Shown: in pieces, positions 30,609 to 41,346 of the stretch
How positions within the stretch are numbered: the stretch's first letter is position 1
How the letters are laid out: every line of letters starts with the position of its first letter
Source: Nitrosospira briensis C-128
GTDB taxonomy: Bacteria; Pseudomonadota; Gammaproteobacteria; Burkholderiales; Nitrosomonadaceae
Length of the DNA: 64,000 bases
Assembly: GCF_000619905.2 (NCBI RefSeq)
Contig: NZ_CP012371.1
Coordinates: 868,001 to 932,000, forward strand
Reading direction: 5' to 3'
Made by a program: the position numbers and the translations under genes
Notes under the pieces: generated by a model
The model's input: only the letters and a program-made list of their open reading frames with translations
Database searches by the model: none
What the model was told of the DNA's origin: nothing

Positions 30609-32069
30609 ATGCCTCGATCTTTTGATGTAGCAGTAATCGGTGCCGGCCCCGGCGGTTATGTCGCCGCCATTCGTTGCGCCCAATTGGGACTCAGCACTGT
30701 TTGCATAGATGAGTGGAAAAATCCGAAAGGTAATCCCAGCCTGGGTGGAACCTGCCTGAATGTCGGCTGCATTCCATCCAAGGCGCTGCTGGAGTCGTCG
30801 GAGAATTATGAACGTGCGGCGCATAAATTTGCGGCTCACGGGATCAAGGTGGAAGGCCTGTCGGTGGATATCCCGGTAATGATGTCTCGTAAGGATAAAA
30901 TTGTCGCTGCCTTCACCGGCGGGGTCGCCATGCTGCTTAAAAAAAATAAAGTCGCCTCCCTGCACGGACGCGGAACACTGCTCAGAAGCATCGAGGAACA
31001 TGGCGACAACAACAGGGGCTGGCAGATCCAGGTAAAGAACGGGGAAACAGAGGACACCGTCGAGGCAAAACACGTCATCATCGCCACCGGTTCCACTCCG
31101 CGGTCTTTACCGTTTGCACGGATAGACAACGAACGCATATTGGACAATGCCGGCGCGCTGGCGCTGACAGAAGCGCCCAGGCGGCTGGGCGTGATTGGCG
31201 CCGGCGTCATCGGCCTGGAAATGGGCAGCCTGTGGCGGAGACTCGGTTCCGAAGTCACCATTCTTGAAGCGCTGCCTACGCTACTACCGTCGACTGACGA
31301 GCAAGTCGCAAAAGAAGCGCTAAAAATCTTTACCAGAGGATCAGGCCTTGTCATCAATACGGACATCAGGATAAACGGAATCCAGACCAGCGAAGCGAAC
31401 ATCACCGTGGAGTACGTTAACGCCCAGGACAAGGAGGGCAACGTGCAAAAACTGGAAGTGGATAAGCTGATCATCGCAGTCGGCCGGGTTCCCAACACGG
31501 CTGGACTGGGTGCGGACAATGTCGGCCTGAAGCTGGATAATCGCGGGTTTATCGAGGTGGATAGCGATTGCCGCACCAATCTGCCCAATATCTATGCCGT
31601 GGGAGATGTGGTGCGCGGGCCCATGCTGGCGCATAAGGCTTCCGAAGAAGGGGTCGCCGTCGCTGAAAACATCGCGGGACAGGCTGGACACGTGAACCTT
31701 GATACCATCCCCTGGGTTATCTACACCTCGCCCGAAATCGCTTGGGTGGGCAAAAACGAACAGGAACTGAAAGCAGCGGGGATTCAATATAAAGCCGGGC
31801 AATTCCCCTTCATGGCCAACGGCCGCGCACGCGCATTGGGTGAGACCGGCGGCTTCGTCAAAGTGCTGGCGGACGCAAACACCGACCGTATCCTCGGCGT
31901 CCACATGATTGGTCCCTACGTTTCCGAAATGATCGCCGAAGCAGTAACGGCGATGGAATTCGCAGCCAGCAGCGAAGATATCGCTCGCATCGTTCACGCC
32001 CATCCATCGCTATCGGAAGTGCTGCATGAGGCGGCGCTAGCGGTGGATAAACGTGCCATTCACATATGA
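30609..32069 (+). CDS. lpd: dihydrolipoamide dehydrogenase (E3)
   Basis: The 486-residue flavoprotein has the FAD motif [19 protein letters not shown], the redox-active disulfide [13 protein letters not shown], the NAD motif [47 protein letters not shown] and the C-terminal [13 protein letters not shown] with the catalytic His-Glu pair. It reoxidises lipoamide for the SucAB complex. It ends the TCA run; a family A repeat and the his operon follow. Confidence 0.96.
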   Translation: MPRSFDVAVIGAGPGGYVAAIRCAQLGLSTVCIDEWKNPKGNPSLGGTCLNVGCIPSKALLESSENYERAAHKFAAHGIKVEGLSVDIPVMMSRKDKIVAAFTGGVAMLLKKNKVASLHGRGTLLRSIEEHGDNNRGWQIQVKNGETEDTVEAKHVIIATGSTPRSLPFARIDNERILDNAGALALTEAPRRLGVIGAGVIGLEMGSLWRRLGSEVTILEALPTLLPSTDEQVAKEALKIFTRGSGLVINTDIRINGIQTSEANITVEYVNAQDKEGNVQKLEVDKLIIAVGRVPNTAGLGADNVGLKLDNRGFIEVDSDCRTNLPNIYAVGDVVRGPMLAHKASEEGVAVAENIAGQAGHVNLDTIPWVIYTSPEIAWVGKNEQELKAAGIQYKAGQFPFMANGRARALGETGGFVKVLADANTDRILGVHMIGPYVSEMIAEAVTAMEFAASSEDIARIVHAHPSLSEVLHEAALAVDKRAIHI

Positions 32070-32422
32070 CGGGTGACTGGATCTGCACTCGCACCGTGAA
32101 GGTCCACCTTTTCCTCTCCCCTTTTTCTCCAGTTTCCAGATTCTGATTGAAAGAGCCCGTGACGGCGTATGCAACTTTTTCACAGGGAAAGGTTGTCATA
32201 TGGCGAGTTTCAGCAAATATCGTCGTTATCGTCGTTGTATATCTTCGGCAAACCCGTTGTGGCCCTTTAGAGTAAAATGCGGCTTTTATCCTGAATCCGA
32301 CAGTTGGACGGAGTGGAGTGAGCTCATCAAGAAGGTGAAGCTCACAGAATACGAAAACTCCTTTTTGATTAAAACTGGAAAATAAGCGGTCAACTGCCGG
32401 ATTCAGGTTTACGAGTTCTTCC
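32070..32422. other. intergenic region between lpd and hisG
   Basis: It contains the short family A copy A4 (32289-32409). The remaining 220 bases carry no supported gene. A 61-codon frame at 32200-32385 runs into the repeat and is not credible. Only 13 bases separate the repeat end from the hisG ATG, so the hisG ribosome-binding region is partly element-derived. Confidence 0.5.
32289..32409 (-). mobile_element. family A element, copy A4 (internally deleted, about 121 bp)
   Basis: The ends TCCTGAATCCGACAGTTGGA (32289) and CAACTGCCGGATTCAGG (to 32409) match family A. Read on the - strand, the first 75 bases (TTGACCGCTTATTTTCCAG, then a GAGCTTCACCTTCTTG segment) align with the left part of copy A3. 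The whole GC-rich core of about 250 bp is missing. This shows that the family is mobile or recombining independently of its core. Confidence 0.75.
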
Positions 32423-33067
32423 ATGACGAGCATCACTATTGCCCTTTCCAAGGGGCGCATTTTTGACGATACCGCACCGTTATTGAAAGCGGCAGGGATC
32501 GTCGCGCTCGACGATCCTGAAACATCGCGCAAGCTGATCCTCGCTACCAACCGTGATGACGTGCGGCTCATCATTGTGCGCGCTTCGGATGTGCCGACTT
32601 ATGTACAGTACGGTGCTGCCGATATGGGCATCGCAGGAAAGGACGTATTACTGGAGCATGGCGGCGCAGGGCTTTATCAGCCGCTGGACTTGAATATTGC
32701 CTGCTGCCGCATGATGGTGGCGGTGCGCGATGATTTCGATTACGAAGACGTCGTAAACCGGCGAGCGCGAGTGCGCGTCGCAACGAAATATCTGCAAACT
32801 GCACGTGAACACTTTGCCGAAAAAGGCATGCATGTGGATCTCATCAAGCTCTACGGCTCGATGGAACTCGCGCCGCTGGTAGGGTTGGCGGATGCGATCG
32901 TGGATCTGGTTTCCAGCGGCGGCACGCTAAAGGCGAACCATCTCAAGGCAGTGGAAGAGATCGTGCCGATTTCGGCGCGGCTGATCATCAATCAGGCAGC
33001 ACTGAAATTGAAGCGGGAAGCGATACAGCCGATGCTGGAAGCTTTCTCGGCAGCAATCATCAAATAA
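32423..33067 (+). CDS. hisG: ATP phosphoribosyltransferase, short form
   Basis: The 214-residue protein is the short HisG type, which lacks the regulatory C-terminal domain and requires HisZ; no hisZ is in this window. It catalyses the first step of histidine synthesis. Motifs are [54 protein letters not shown] and the phosphoribosyl-binding [15 protein letters not shown]. First gene of the his operon. Confidence 0.95.
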   Translation: MTSITIALSKGRIFDDTAPLLKAAGIVALDDPETSRKLILATNRDDVRLIIVRASDVPTYVQYGAADMGIAGKDVLLEHGGAGLYQPLDLNIACCRMMVAVRDDFDYEDVVNRRARVRVATKYLQTAREHFAEKGMHVDLIKLYGSMELAPLVGLADAIVDLVSSGGTLKANHLKAVEEIVPISARLIINQAALKLKREAIQPMLEAFSAAIIK

Positions 33068-33116
33068 GGCAATGAATCAGCAAAAACGTCACAACCAATA
33101 AATCAAGTTCCTTCTC

Positions 33117-34433
33117 ATGATTCAAATCAAACGGCTTTCCTCCACCGATGTCAGCTTCAATGAAGCGCTAATGGAGCTGCTGGCTTTTGAAAGCGCCCAG
33201 GATGCGAAGCTGGATGCGACCGTGGCGGATATTCTTGCCGATATCAAGAACCGGGGCGATGAAGCCCTGTTGGAATATACGCGCCGTTTCGACCGTTGGG
33301 ATCCAGTCTCGGCAGCGGCACTCGAATTGCCCCGTCAGCGCTTGCAACAAGCCCTGCAAGATCTACCCGCGGATCAGCGTGATGCCCTGGAACAAGCCGC
33401 ATTGCGCGTGCGCGCCTACCACGAAAAGCAGTTGGCACAATCCTGGAGCTATATCGAGTCTGACGGCACGCTGCTTGGCCAGAAAATAACCCCGCTGGAT
33501 CGTGTTGGCCTGTACGTTCCCGGCGGCAAAGCATCTTATCCTTCCTCGGTACTGATGAACGCAATTCCCGCCAAGGTGGCAGGAGTGGGCGAACTCGTCA
33601 TGGTCGTGCCCACCCCCGCCGGCGAGACAAATGATCTGGTGCTGGCTGCCGCAGCCATTTGCGAGGTTGATCGAGTATTTACCATTGGCGGCGCTCAAGC
33701 CGTCGGCGCACTGGCCTATGGCACCTCGACAGTGCCGCAAGTGGACAAGATCGTCGGCCCCGGCAACGCGTATGTGGCCGCAGCCAAACGCCGTGTATTC
33801 GGCATGGTAGGCATAGACATGATAGCCGGGCCTTCGGAAATCCTGGTGATTTGCGACGGCAAAACAAATCCGGACTGGATCGCTATGGATTTATTTTCAC
33901 AGGCGGAGCACGATGAACTGGCGCAAGCGATCCTACTTTCCCCGGATGCCGATTTTATCGACGCGGTAGCGGCAAGTATTGCCCGCCAACTGGAAGCGAT
34001 GCCGCGCAAGGCGGTAATACGGGCTTCGCTGGAAGACCGCGGCGCGTTGATCCAGGTACGCGATCTGGACGAAGCCTGCGCCATAGCCAACCATATTGCA
34101 CCGGAACATCTTGAGCTGTCGGTCGAACAGCCGGAAAAATGGCTGAAAAAGATCAGGCATGCCGGCGCCATTTTCCTGGGCCGTTACACTTCCGAAGCAC
34201 TCGGCGATTATTGTGCCGGCCCCAATCATGTGTTGCCCACCTCTCGTACCGCGCGCTTTTCTTCACCGTTGGGTGTGTACGATTTTCAGAAACGCAGCAG
34301 TATTATCAAGGTGTCGGAACAGGGTGCGGCAAAACTGGGGCCGATCGCCTCCATCCTGGCTCATGGAGAGGGTTTGCAAGCCCATGCGATGTCGGCGGAA
34401 TATCGGATCGTGAATGGCGCCGATATAAAGTAA
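33117..34433 (+). CDS. hisD: histidinol dehydrogenase
   Basis: The 438-residue protein is full length for HisD, the zinc enzyme that oxidises histidinol to histidine. Visible are [65 protein letters not shown], the zinc/catalytic [15 protein letters not shown] and [13 protein letters not shown], and [23 protein letters not shown]. It follows hisG by 49 bases. Confidence 0.97.
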   Translation: MIQIKRLSSTDVSFNEALMELLAFESAQDAKLDATVADILADIKNRGDEALLEYTRRFDRWDPVSAAALELPRQRLQQALQDLPADQRDALEQAALRVRAYHEKQLAQSWSYIESDGTLLGQKITPLDRVGLYVPGGKASYPSSVLMNAIPAKVAGVGELVMVVPTPAGETNDLVLAAAAICEVDRVFTIGGAQAVGALAYGTSTVPQVDKIVGPGNAYVAAAKRRVFGMVGIDMIAGPSEILVICDGKTNPDWIAMDLFSQAEHDELAQAILLSPDADFIDAVAASIARQLEAMPRKAVIRASLEDRGALIQVRDLDEACAIANHIAPEHLELSVEQPEKWLKKIRHAGAIFLGRYTSEALGDYCAGPNHVLPTSRTARFSSPLGVYDFQKRSSIIKVSEQGAAKLGPIASILAHGEGLQAHAMSAEYRIVNGADIK

Positions 34434-34513
34434 CTCGACAGATTCTTCCATGAGCCAACCCAAACTATATGCCGCAGAATGCCGACCGTAAATCGAGGCT
34501 AAATCATATAAAA

Positions 34514-35614
34514 ATGCCTGGATCGCCCAATCAAATCATTCGGCCCGAAATCCTCGCGCTCTCCGCGTATCACGTACCGCCTGCAAGCGGCATGGTGAAG
34601 CTGGACGCAATGGAGAATCCTTATTCCCTGCCACCTGAACTGCGCGATGAGATCGCGCAACTGGTTGCGGACGCGCCGATTAATCGCTATCCCGATGCGA
34701 GTGCTGCTTCGCTCAAGGCCTCGTTACGCCAAGCGCTGGCAATCCCCGATGGAATGGATATCATGCTCGGCAACGGTTCGGACGAGATTATCCAGATCAT
34801 CGCTCTGGCCTTCGCCAGACCTGGTGCGGTATTGATGAGTGTCGAACCTGCCTTTGTCATGTTTCGCATGACTGCCGTGTTCGCTGGGATGAAATATGCA
34901 GGGGTGCCGTTAAATGCTGATTTTTCGCTTGATATGGACGCGATGTTTGCCGCCATTGCGCGGCACCAGCCAGCGGTAATTTTTATCGCATACCCTAATA
35001 ACCCCACTGGCAACCTGTTTGACAGCGAAGCAATCTCACGTATTATTGAAGCTGCTCCTGGCGTGGTGGTCGTGGATGAGGCTTATCATGTCTTCGCCGA
35101 TGCCAGCTTTATGGGCAAGCTGGCGCAATACCCCAATCTGTTATTGATGCGCACGCTTTCCAAGCTGGGACTGGCGGGTTTAAGGCTGGGGCTCCTGGCC
35201 GGAAGACCTGAATGGTTGATACAGCTTGAAAAACTGCGTTTGCCGTATAATATAGGTGTTGTCACCCAACTGATCGCGGAAAAGGTATTACAGCATCACG
35301 ATGTCCTGATGCAACAGGCCGCAGCGATCAAAGCTGAACGCGCGATAATGGGTGAACGACTGGAAGCACTGAACGGTATCGAGGTTTTCCCGACGGATGC
35401 GAATTTCATTTTGTTCCGCGTGGCTCGAGAGGGTGACGGGAATGAAGCCAATCGGGTATTTCTGGGACTTAAAGAGCGCGGTATATTGATCAAGAATCTT
35501 GATGGGTACCACCCGTTACTGAAGAATTGCCTTCGCGTGACAGTGGGCAAACCCGACGAAAACACAAAATTTTTGATGGCGCTTCAGGCTTCACTTAACA
35601 AATCCAACAATTAA
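34514..35614 (+). CDS. hisC: histidinol-phosphate aminotransferase
   Basis: The 366-residue PLP enzyme carries [58 protein letters not shown] and the PLP-lysine segment [19 protein letters not shown] chose the ATG at 34514 since homologues start about ten residues before the SAYHVPP segment; the open frame extends to 34469. It lies between hisD and hisB. Confidence 0.95.
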   Translation: MPGSPNQIIRPEILALSAYHVPPASGMVKLDAMENPYSLPPELRDEIAQLVADAPINRYPDASAASLKASLRQALAIPDGMDIMLGNGSDEIIQIIALAFARPGAVLMSVEPAFVMFRMTAVFAGMKYAGVPLNADFSLDMDAMFAAIARHQPAVIFIAYPNNPTGNLFDSEAISRIIEAAPGVVVVDEAYHVFADASFMGKLAQYPNLLLMRTLSKLGLAGLRLGLLAGRPEWLIQLEKLRLPYNIGVVTQLIAEKVLQHHDVLMQQAAAIKAERAIMGERLEALNGIEVFPTDANFILFRVAREGDGNEANRVFLGLKERGILIKNLDGYHPLLKNCLRVTVGKPDENTKFLMALQASLNKSNN

Positions 35615-35626
35615 ATTAACCTATCC

Positions 35627-36214
35627 ATGCGTCAGGCCCAAATCAACCGAAACACCCTGGAAACCCAAATTAACGTCAAAGTTAATCTGGATGGTACCGG
35701 GAACGTAGCACTGGATACAGGAGTGCCATTTCTCGATCATATGCTGGACCAGGTGGCGCGCCACGGCATGATAGACATGGAGATCGCTGCTACAGGCGAT
35801 CTGCACATCGATGCCCATCATACGGTAGAGGATATCGGCATCACCTTTGGACAGGCATTCAAGCAAGCTATCGGGGACAAGAAGGGCCTGCGCCGTTACG
35901 GCCATGCTTATGTGCCGCTGGATGAGGCGTTGACGCGGGTGGTGGTGGATCTCTCGGGACGCCCCGGCATGGCGTTTAACGTCGAATTTGTACGCGCCCG
36001 CATCGGCGAATTCGACGTGGATTTGATAAAAGAGTTCTTTCAAGGGTTTATCAATCATGCCATGGTGACCGTGCATATTGACAATCTGTCCGGCTGCAAC
36101 GCGCATCATCAGGCAGAAACCGTATTCAAGGCATTTGGGCGTGCATTACGCATGGCAATCGAAACCGACCCCCGCGCCATGGGCACGATTCCGTCCACCA
36201 AAGGCTCCTTGTAG
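35627..36214 (+). CDS. hisB: imidazoleglycerol-phosphate dehydratase
   Basis: The 195-residue monofunctional HisB has the manganese-binding repeats [52 protein letters not shown] and [22 protein letters not shown]. It dehydrates imidazole-glycerol phosphate. No phosphatase domain is fused, as usual outside enterobacteria. It begins 12 bases after hisC. Confidence 0.97.
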   Translation: MRQAQINRNTLETQINVKVNLDGTGNVALDTGVPFLDHMLDQVARHGMIDMEIAATGDLHIDAHHTVEDIGITFGQAFKQAIGDKKGLRRYGHAYVPLDEALTRVVVDLSGRPGMAFNVEFVRARIGEFDVDLIKEFFQGFINHAMVTVHIDNLSGCNAHHQAETVFKAFGRALRMAIETDPRAMGTIPSTKGSL

Positions 36215-36243
36215 ACATCCTCAACCCTCATCATTTACACAGC

Positions 36244-36960
36244 ATGATTGATATTGCAATCGTTGACTACGGCATGGGTAATTTGCGCTCGGTGTCCAAA
36301 GCGCTGGAACACGTCGCGCCGACCGCCTCCATTGTCATTACCGACGATCCGGAGGTCGTACGGAAGGCTGGGCGTGTAGTGGTTCCAGGCCAAGGCGCAA
36401 TGCCCGACTGCCTGCGGGAACTGGATAAACGCGGATTGCGCGGTGCGGTGCGTTATGCAGCGATGAGCAAGCCTTTTCTCGGTATCTGCATCGGCCTGCA
36501 AATGCTGTGCGACAGCAGCGAGGAAGGCAACGTGGAAGGCCTCGGCATTGTGGCCGGCACCGTGCGGCGTTTTCCCTCCGCGGCGGTGGCTGATATCAGC
36601 GGACAGCGATTCAAAGTGCCGCACATGGGCTGGAACCAGGTTCATCAAACCATTGAACATCCCTTGTGGAAAGATATCCCCAGCGATGCACGCTTTTATT
36701 TCGTGCACAGTTATTATGTGGAAACCGCCAATCCGGAATCGACGGCGGCTACCACCAACTATCCCTTTTCATTTACTAGCGCAGTGGCCAGGGATAATAT
36801 TTTTGCCGTCCAGTTTCACCCGGAAAAAAGCCATGACGCAGGGTTGGCGCTGCTGAATAATTTTGTGCGATGGGAGCCGTTTCAGTTTCAGGAAGGGATA
36901 ATCAAGTCCAGACGTGACCTCTTCCCGCTCCAAACTTCAAAACTCACTTCTACACTTTAA
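36244..36960 (+). CDS. hisH: imidazole glycerol phosphate synthase, glutamine amidotransferase subunit
   Basis: The 238-residue protein is a class I glutaminase: [25 protein letters not shown], nucleophile motif [16 protein letters not shown], and the His-Glu pair in [22 protein letters not shown]. It supplies ammonia to HisF. Compared with the usual 200-215 residues it has about 25 extra C-terminal residues, which contain no recognisable motif and run into the spacer before hisA. Confidence 0.94.
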   Translation: MIDIAIVDYGMGNLRSVSKALEHVAPTASIVITDDPEVVRKAGRVVVPGQGAMPDCLRELDKRGLRGAVRYAAMSKPFLGICIGLQMLCDSSEEGNVEGLGIVAGTVRRFPSAAVADISGQRFKVPHMGWNQVHQTIEHPLWKDIPSDARFYFVHSYYVETANPESTAATTNYPFSFTSAVARDNIFAVQFHPEKSHDAGLALLNNFVRWEPFQFQEGIIKSRRDLFPLQTSKLTSTL

Positions 36961-36973
36961 ACCTGACTCAAAA

Positions 36974-37741
36974 ATGCTGATTATTCCTGCGATAGACCTG
37001 AAAGACGGCCAATGCGTACGCCTGAAACAGGGCGTGATGGAAAACGCCACGGTATTTTCCGAAGATCCCGGCGCCATAGCCAGACATTGGCTGAGCCAGG
37101 GCGCCCGCCGATTGCATCTGGTGGATCTGAACGGCGCGTTTGCCGGCAGGCCAAAAAATGAGCCGGCCATACGTGATATTGTTGAGGCTATTGGTGACGA
37201 AATTCCGACCCAACTCGGGGGTGGCATACGTGACCTGGAAACTATCGAGCGTTATCTCGACGATGGCATTACTTACATTATCATCGGTACGGCAGCGGTG
37301 AAGACGCCGGGATTCCTGCATGATGCCTGCAACGCTTTCCCCGGCCATATCATGGTAGGACTGGACGCGAAGGACGGAAAGGTAGCTGTCAACGGCTGGT
37401 CTAAAGTGACTGGTCACGACGTCGTGGATCTCGCCAAAAAATTCCAGGATTACGGGGTCGAAGCGATCATCTATACCGATATCGGGCGCGACGGCATGTT
37501 GAGCGGCGTCAATGTGCAGGCCACGGTGGAACTGGCCAGGGCGCTTACTATTCCCGTCATTGCCAGCGGGGGCATCGGCAATCTTGACGATGTGAAAGCG
37601 CTCTGCGACCTCGAGTTGGAAGGTATCATGGGTGCAATTACGGGACGCGCCCTGTATGAAGGCGCTCTGGATTTCAAACTGGCACAAGCATTGGCGGATG
37701 AGCTGAGTATGAAAATATCCAACGACAAATCTCTCTCCTGA
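36974..37741 (+). CDS. hisA: ProFAR isomerase (phosphoribosylformimino-5-aminoimidazole carboxamide ribotide isomerase)
   Basis: The 255-residue TIM-barrel protein starts [20 protein letters not shown], with the catalytic Asp of [53 protein letters not shown] and [15 protein letters not shown] phosphate-binding half-repeats. The open frame begins earlier inside hisH; the ATG at 36974 matches the family start. Confidence 0.96.
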   Translation: MLIIPAIDLKDGQCVRLKQGVMENATVFSEDPGAIARHWLSQGARRLHLVDLNGAFAGRPKNEPAIRDIVEAIGDEIPTQLGGGIRDLETIERYLDDGITYIIIGTAAVKTPGFLHDACNAFPGHIMVGLDAKDGKVAVNGWSKVTGHDVVDLAKKFQDYGVEAIIYTDIGRDGMLSGVNVQATVELARALTIPVIASGGIGNLDDVKALCDLELEGIMGAITGRALYEGALDFKLAQALADELSMKISNDKSLS

Positions 37742-37883
37742 TAAAGCTCCGTCTTCATTTCGAAAAAATAGAACTGCGGTAAATTCAGCTTCCAGGTAGA
37801 TGATCTGCTACTAAGGGTACGAAGTGGCTGAGCATCTGCTCCAAAGCGGATGTCGGCAAATTTGCGATTTATAAAGGTATCGT

Positions 37884-38642
37884 ATGGGTCTTGCCAAGCG
37901 TATCATTCCCTGCCTTGACGTAACAAATGGCCGTGTTGTCAAAGGCATCAATTTTGTCGGGCTTCGGGACGCGGGCGATCCTGTCGAAATATCACGCCGT
38001 TACGGTGATCAGGGAGCAGATGAACTGACCTTCCTCGACATCACTGCCAGTTCTGATAATCGTGACTTGATTCTTCGTATCATCGAGGAAGTTGCAGCCC
38101 AGGTATTCATTCCGTTAACCGTCGGTGGCGGGGTGCGCAAGGTTGAGGATGTGCGAAGGTTGCTGAATGCGGGTGCCGATAAAGTAAGCATCAATACTTC
38201 GGCGGTACAGAATCCTCAACTGGTGGCGGATGCCGCGAACCGTTACGGGTCTCAATGCATCGTGGTGGCGATAGACGCCAAGCGAGTCGGCGATGGCTGG
38301 GAAGTATTCACTCACGGGGGGCGTCAGGCTACCGGCATGGATGCGGTCGAGTGGGCCAAAAAACTGCAATCGCTGGGGGCAGGTGAAATATTGCTCACCA
38401 GCATGGACAAGGATGGTACCCGCAACGGGTTTGATCTGGCACTGACTCGCGCCGTATCCGACGCGGTGGATGTGCCGGTGATCGCGAGTGGTGGCGTCGG
38501 TAATTTGCATCACCTGGTGGAAGGAATCGTAGAAGGTCATGCCGACGCGGTGCTGGCGGCCAGTATTTTCCATTATGGCGATTACGCTATACTTCAGGCC
38601 AAAGAGTATATGGCGGAACACGGCATTGAAGTACGGCTTTAG
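37884..38642 (+). CDS. hisF: imidazole glycerol phosphate synthase, cyclase subunit
   Basis: The 252-residue TIM barrel is a complete His[111 protein letters not shown] and [14 protein letters not shown]. It makes IGP and AICAR with HisH. A 142-base gap precedes it; I looked there for a riboswitch and found none. Confidence 0.97.
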   Translation: MGLAKRIIPCLDVTNGRVVKGINFVGLRDAGDPVEISRRYGDQGADELTFLDITASSDNRDLILRIIEEVAAQVFIPLTVGGGVRKVEDVRRLLNAGADKVSINTSAVQNPQLVADAANRYGSQCIVVAIDAKRVGDGWEVFTHGGRQATGMDAVEWAKKLQSLGAGEILLTSMDKDGTRNGFDLALTRAVSDAVDVPVIASGGVGNLHHLVEGIVEGHADAVLAASIFHYGDYAILQAKEYMAEHGIEVRL

Positions 38643-39033
38643 TAGTAGAATAACCAGTTCACTCGCATGGATACCCCGAATGGGATGCCACGAAAGCAAC
38701 GACCGCTGCAGCGAGGCAGAGATGGAATGTCCCAAAGATAAGGAATGGCGAGTACGCGAATGACTGGCATTCTGCTTTCCTTTCCGGAGCGAGGAAAATC
38801 CGATACACCAGATTCCGAAAACCCTTCATTCCACCCGATCTGTAGACGCAGGCGCTCACTGTTTATCTATTATCCCCGGTGCGCGCCGTCGAATCAGACA
38901 GCCTTTATCGCACCTTCTGAGCATCCATCAATGCCAGTCAAGCTGAAACCCGGAATCAGCTCTTCACCACCAAGCGCTCCATTGAAGACCTATATTTAAA
39001 GCGTTCCGAATAACCTGATCCTAAAGCATATCC
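38643..39033. other. 391-base non-coding gap inside the his operon
   Basis: The gap separates hisF from hisI, which are usually almost contiguous. Frames of up to 84 codons are open here on the + strand, but none has a family-like composition or a good ribosome-binding site. No repeat arms were seen. It may be a remnant of a lost gene or a relocated promoter for hisIE. Confidence 0.4.
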
Positions 39034-39423
39034 ATGTCCGACATTTGGCTCAACAAGATAAACTGGTCTGACGACGGACTCGTGCAAGTCGTTACGCAGG
39101 AGGCCGGCAGCAAGGCGGTGCTGATGGTCGCCTGGATGAATCGTGAAGCATTGAAGCTCACCGTGCAAACCGGCGAGGCACATTATTGGTCGCGCTCTCG
39201 CAGGAAACTCTGGCATAAAGGTGAAGAATCAGGGCACGTTCAGAAAGTAAAAGAAATCCGGCTGGATTGCGACGAGGACGTTCTGTTGCTGACGGTGGAA
39301 CAAGTGGATGGCATCGCTTGTCATACCGGCAGACATAATTGTTTTTTCAATAAATTGGAAAACGGCCAATGGACAGTGGCAGCGCCGGTAATCAAGAGTC
39401 CGGAAGAGATATACAGAAAATGA
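39034..39423 (+). CDS. hisI: phosphoribosyl-AMP cyclohydrolase
   Basis: The 129-residue protein has the HisI motifs [55 protein letters not shown] and [11 protein letters not shown], which include the zinc-binding cysteines and magnesium-binding acidic residues. It opens the purine ring of PR-AMP. hisE is a separate gene overlapping its stop by 4 bases. Confidence 0.96.
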   Translation: MSDIWLNKINWSDDGLVQVVTQEAGSKAVLMVAWMNREALKLTVQTGEAHYWSRSRRKLWHKGEESGHVQKVKEIRLDCDEDVLLLTVEQVDGIACHTGRHNCFFNKLENGQWTVAAPVIKSPEEIYRK

Positions 39424-39746
39424 CCGATCCAGCTATGCTTTACCGGTTGGCTGAAGTTATTGAAGTCCGGAAAAATGCCGATCCTGCAGCTTCATATGTC
39501 GCAAAGTTGCTGCATGACGGGCAGGACAAGATTCTGAAGAAAATTGCGGAAGAGTCGGCGGAAGTCTTGCTGGCATCGAAAGAGCAGGACAAATCGCATG
39601 TAGTACGAGAGGTTGCGGACCTGTGGTTTCACTGCCTGGTGCTGCTGGCCCACCACAACCTGGGGCCCGACGATGTGCTGAACGAGCTACGGCGCAGAGA
39701 GGGGGTTTCGGGGGTGGATGAAAAAGCAGCGCGAAAGGCGCGATAA
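39420..39746 (+). CDS. hisE: phosphoribosyl-ATP pyrophosphatase
   Basis: The 108-residue all-helical protein matches HisE of the MazG-like fold: [45 protein letters not shown] with its acidic metal ligands, and [19 protein letters not shown]. The ATG at 39420 overlaps the hisI stop. hinT begins 2 bases after its stop. Confidence 0.95.
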   Translation: MTDPAMLYRLAEVIEVRKNADPAASYVAKLLHDGQDKILKKIAEESAEVLLASKEQDKSHVVREVADLWFHCLVLLAHHNLGPDDVLNELRRREGVSGVDEKAARKAR

Positions 39747-39748
39747 AA

Positions 39749-40102
39749 ATGGACAGCTGTGTTTTCTGTAAAATCGTGCGGGGAGAAATTCCCAGTGAAA
39801 AAATCTATGAAGACGCTGATGTTTTTGCTTTTCACGATATTCACCCCGCAGCGCCGATACATTTCATGTTGATACCCAAGCTACACATCGGTTCGCTTGA
39901 CGAAGTCGAAGATAAGCACCGCAGTTTGCTGGGCGAGATGATGGTACTGATACCCAGGCTGGCGAGGGAGCAAGGCTGCACGGATGGCTTTCGTACCATT
40001 ATCAACACCGGGCGCGTCGGGGGACAGGAGGTTCATCACCTGCATATTCATATCATAGGCGGCAGCGAACGCTTGCCACCTATGATTCCTCACCCAAGAT
40101 AA
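39749..40102 (+). CDS. hinT: HIT-family purine nucleoside phosphoramidase
   Basis: The 117-residue protein is a HinT homologue: CVFCKIVRGEIPSEKIYEDADVFAFHDIHPAAPIHFMLIPK at the N-terminus and the HIT motif HHLHIHIIGG with the catalytic central His. It hydrolyses AMP-lysine and related phosphoramidates. In betaproteobacteria it usually lies between hisE and tatA, as here. Confidence 0.95.
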   Translation: MDSCVFCKIVRGEIPSEKIYEDADVFAFHDIHPAAPIHFMLIPKLHIGSLDEVEDKHRSLLGEMMVLIPRLAREQGCTDGFRTIINTGRVGGQEVHHLHIHIIGGSERLPPMIPHPR

Positions 40103-40113
40103 AGGAGTAAATT

Positions 40114-40341
40114 ATGGGATCATTCAGCATTTGGCACTGGCTGATCGTTCTGCTGATTGTTGTTCTGGTATTTGGCACCAAGAAACTCCGCAATATCGGC
40201 AGCGATCTGGGCGGTGCAGTGAAAGGCTTCAAGGAAGGCGTAAAAACGGCTGATGAAGAGGCGCTATCTTCTGTGTCTCATGAAGCAGGTGCCCGGACCA
40301 TCGAAGTGGATGCCAGGGAAAAGGCGCAGTCAAAATCCTGA
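40114..40341 (+). CDS. tatA: Sec-independent translocase subunit TatA
   Basis: The 75-residue protein has one membrane helix (about 5-22), the hinge and amphipathic start [26 protein letters not shown], and a short polar tail. TatA oligomers form the pore for folded, twin-arginine-signal proteins. GGAG lies a few bases before the ATG. tatB follows after 111 bases. Confidence 0.95.
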   Translation: MGSFSIWHWLIVLLIVVLVFGTKKLRNIGSDLGGAVKGFKEGVKTADEEALSSVSHEAGARTIEVDAREKAQSKS

Positions 40342-40452
40342 GGCCAGCGAGCAGAAGTGAAAAATTCAGCTAATGGGATGTAACGAATCGCGAATCGCGG
40401 AAATACCATCCGATAGCCGTTCGCTACGCTTCACCGGTAATTCCCATAAAAA

Positions 40453-40887
40453 ATGTTCGATATCAGCTTCGCGGAAATTCTCGTTATAGCAGTCGTGGGG
40501 CTGGTCGTCATCGGTCCCGAGCGGCTTCCCAAGGTGGCACGTACGCTAGGGCATCTGTTCGGCCGGGCGCAGCGTTACGCCAACGATGTCAAGAATGACA
40601 TCCAGCGCGAAATGGAACTGGAAGAACTCAAAAAATGGAAAGCTTCCGTGGAGGGAACCGCTCGTTCCATCGAAGACTCGGTACAAAAAGAAATGACGCA
40701 GTTCCAGGACATGATGGAAACGGAAACAGGATCAAAATCTTCCACGACTACTTCTGTGTCTTCTCCCGAAGCCACGGAGGAAGCTTCAGCATCGTTCCCT
40801 TCCCCCACTCCAGTCAGCCCGGCCACGTCGTCGATCAAATCGGAATCAAGCCACGAAGCAGCTGGAACAGAAGTACATCGCGAGTAG
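40453..40887 (+). CDS. tatB: Sec-independent translocase subunit TatB
   Basis: The 144-residue protein begins MFDISFAEILVIAVVGLVVIGPERLPKVARTLGH, the TatB signature with one membrane helix and the GPERLP hinge, followed by a long amphipathic helix and a Ser/Thr/Pro-rich acidic tail. It forms the Tat substrate receptor with TatC. Repeat copy A3 separates it from tatC by 459 bases, an unusually long gap for these genes. Confidence 0.95.
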   Translation: MFDISFAEILVIAVVGLVVIGPERLPKVARTLGHLFGRAQRYANDVKNDIQREMELEELKKWKASVEGTARSIEDSVQKEMTQFQDMMETETGSKSSTTTSVSSPEATEEASASFPSPTPVSPATSSIKSESSHEAAGTEVHRE

Positions 40888-40966
40888 TTTAGCGCCGGAT
40901 AACATATACTCGCTGACGCGAACCGGTATCTATCCGGTTCAATTCTTTGGCTCCCGCTCACAATAA

Positions 40967-41344
40967 TCCTAAATCCGGCAGTCGACCGCTTATTTTCCGG
41001 TTTAACGTTATAATCGAAAAGGATTTTTTGTACTCCATGAGCTTCACCTTCCTGGTGCGATCGCTACAGGGCGAATTGAACAGTTTTTGCGGCACAGCGC
41101 TGCGTTGCAACTCCTTGGAATGGAACGGCGTCGCCCGAGGAACCCCGCGAAGCGGGGATCTGGCAGCGCAGGGGATGCCGCGATCGCGCTCCACACGCAA
41201 GGGGGCGCCCGCATCCCGCTTCGGGGTCGCACCTTCCTGCGGAAGGCACTGCTCCGCCCTGCGCGGTCGCATTCCGCGTCGTTGCGCCTTGCTCTGCACC
41301 CCAAAAACCGCCCACTCCACCCCATTCAACTGCCGGATTTAGGA
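40967..41344 (+). mobile_element. family A terminal-inverted-repeat element, copy A3 (full, 378 bp)
   Basis: Ends TCCTAAATCCGGCAGTCGA (40967) and TCAACTGCCGGATTTAGGA (to 41344) differ by one base as inverted repeats. Just inside the left end lie a TATAAT, AAGGA and an ATG opening a frame of about 100 codons (MSFTFLVRSLQGELNSFCGT). The core contains strong small hairpins, for example CCCCGC-GAA-GCGGGG and CCTTCC-TGC-GGAAGG. The element sits between tatB and tatC; its right end stops 2 bases before the tatC ATG. Confidence 0.87.
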
Positions 41345-41346
41345 TA

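Noticed and set aside
32200-32385. 61-codon frame between lpd and hisG
   Set aside because: It runs from unique sequence into repeat A4, has no ribosome-binding site and no recognisable motif.
37742-37883. Possible riboswitch in the hisA-hisF gap (a CTGAGCATCTG stretch suggested a thiamine box)
   Set aside because: The stretch lacks the rest of the conserved thiamine-box sequence and pairing, and hisF is not a thiamine gene.
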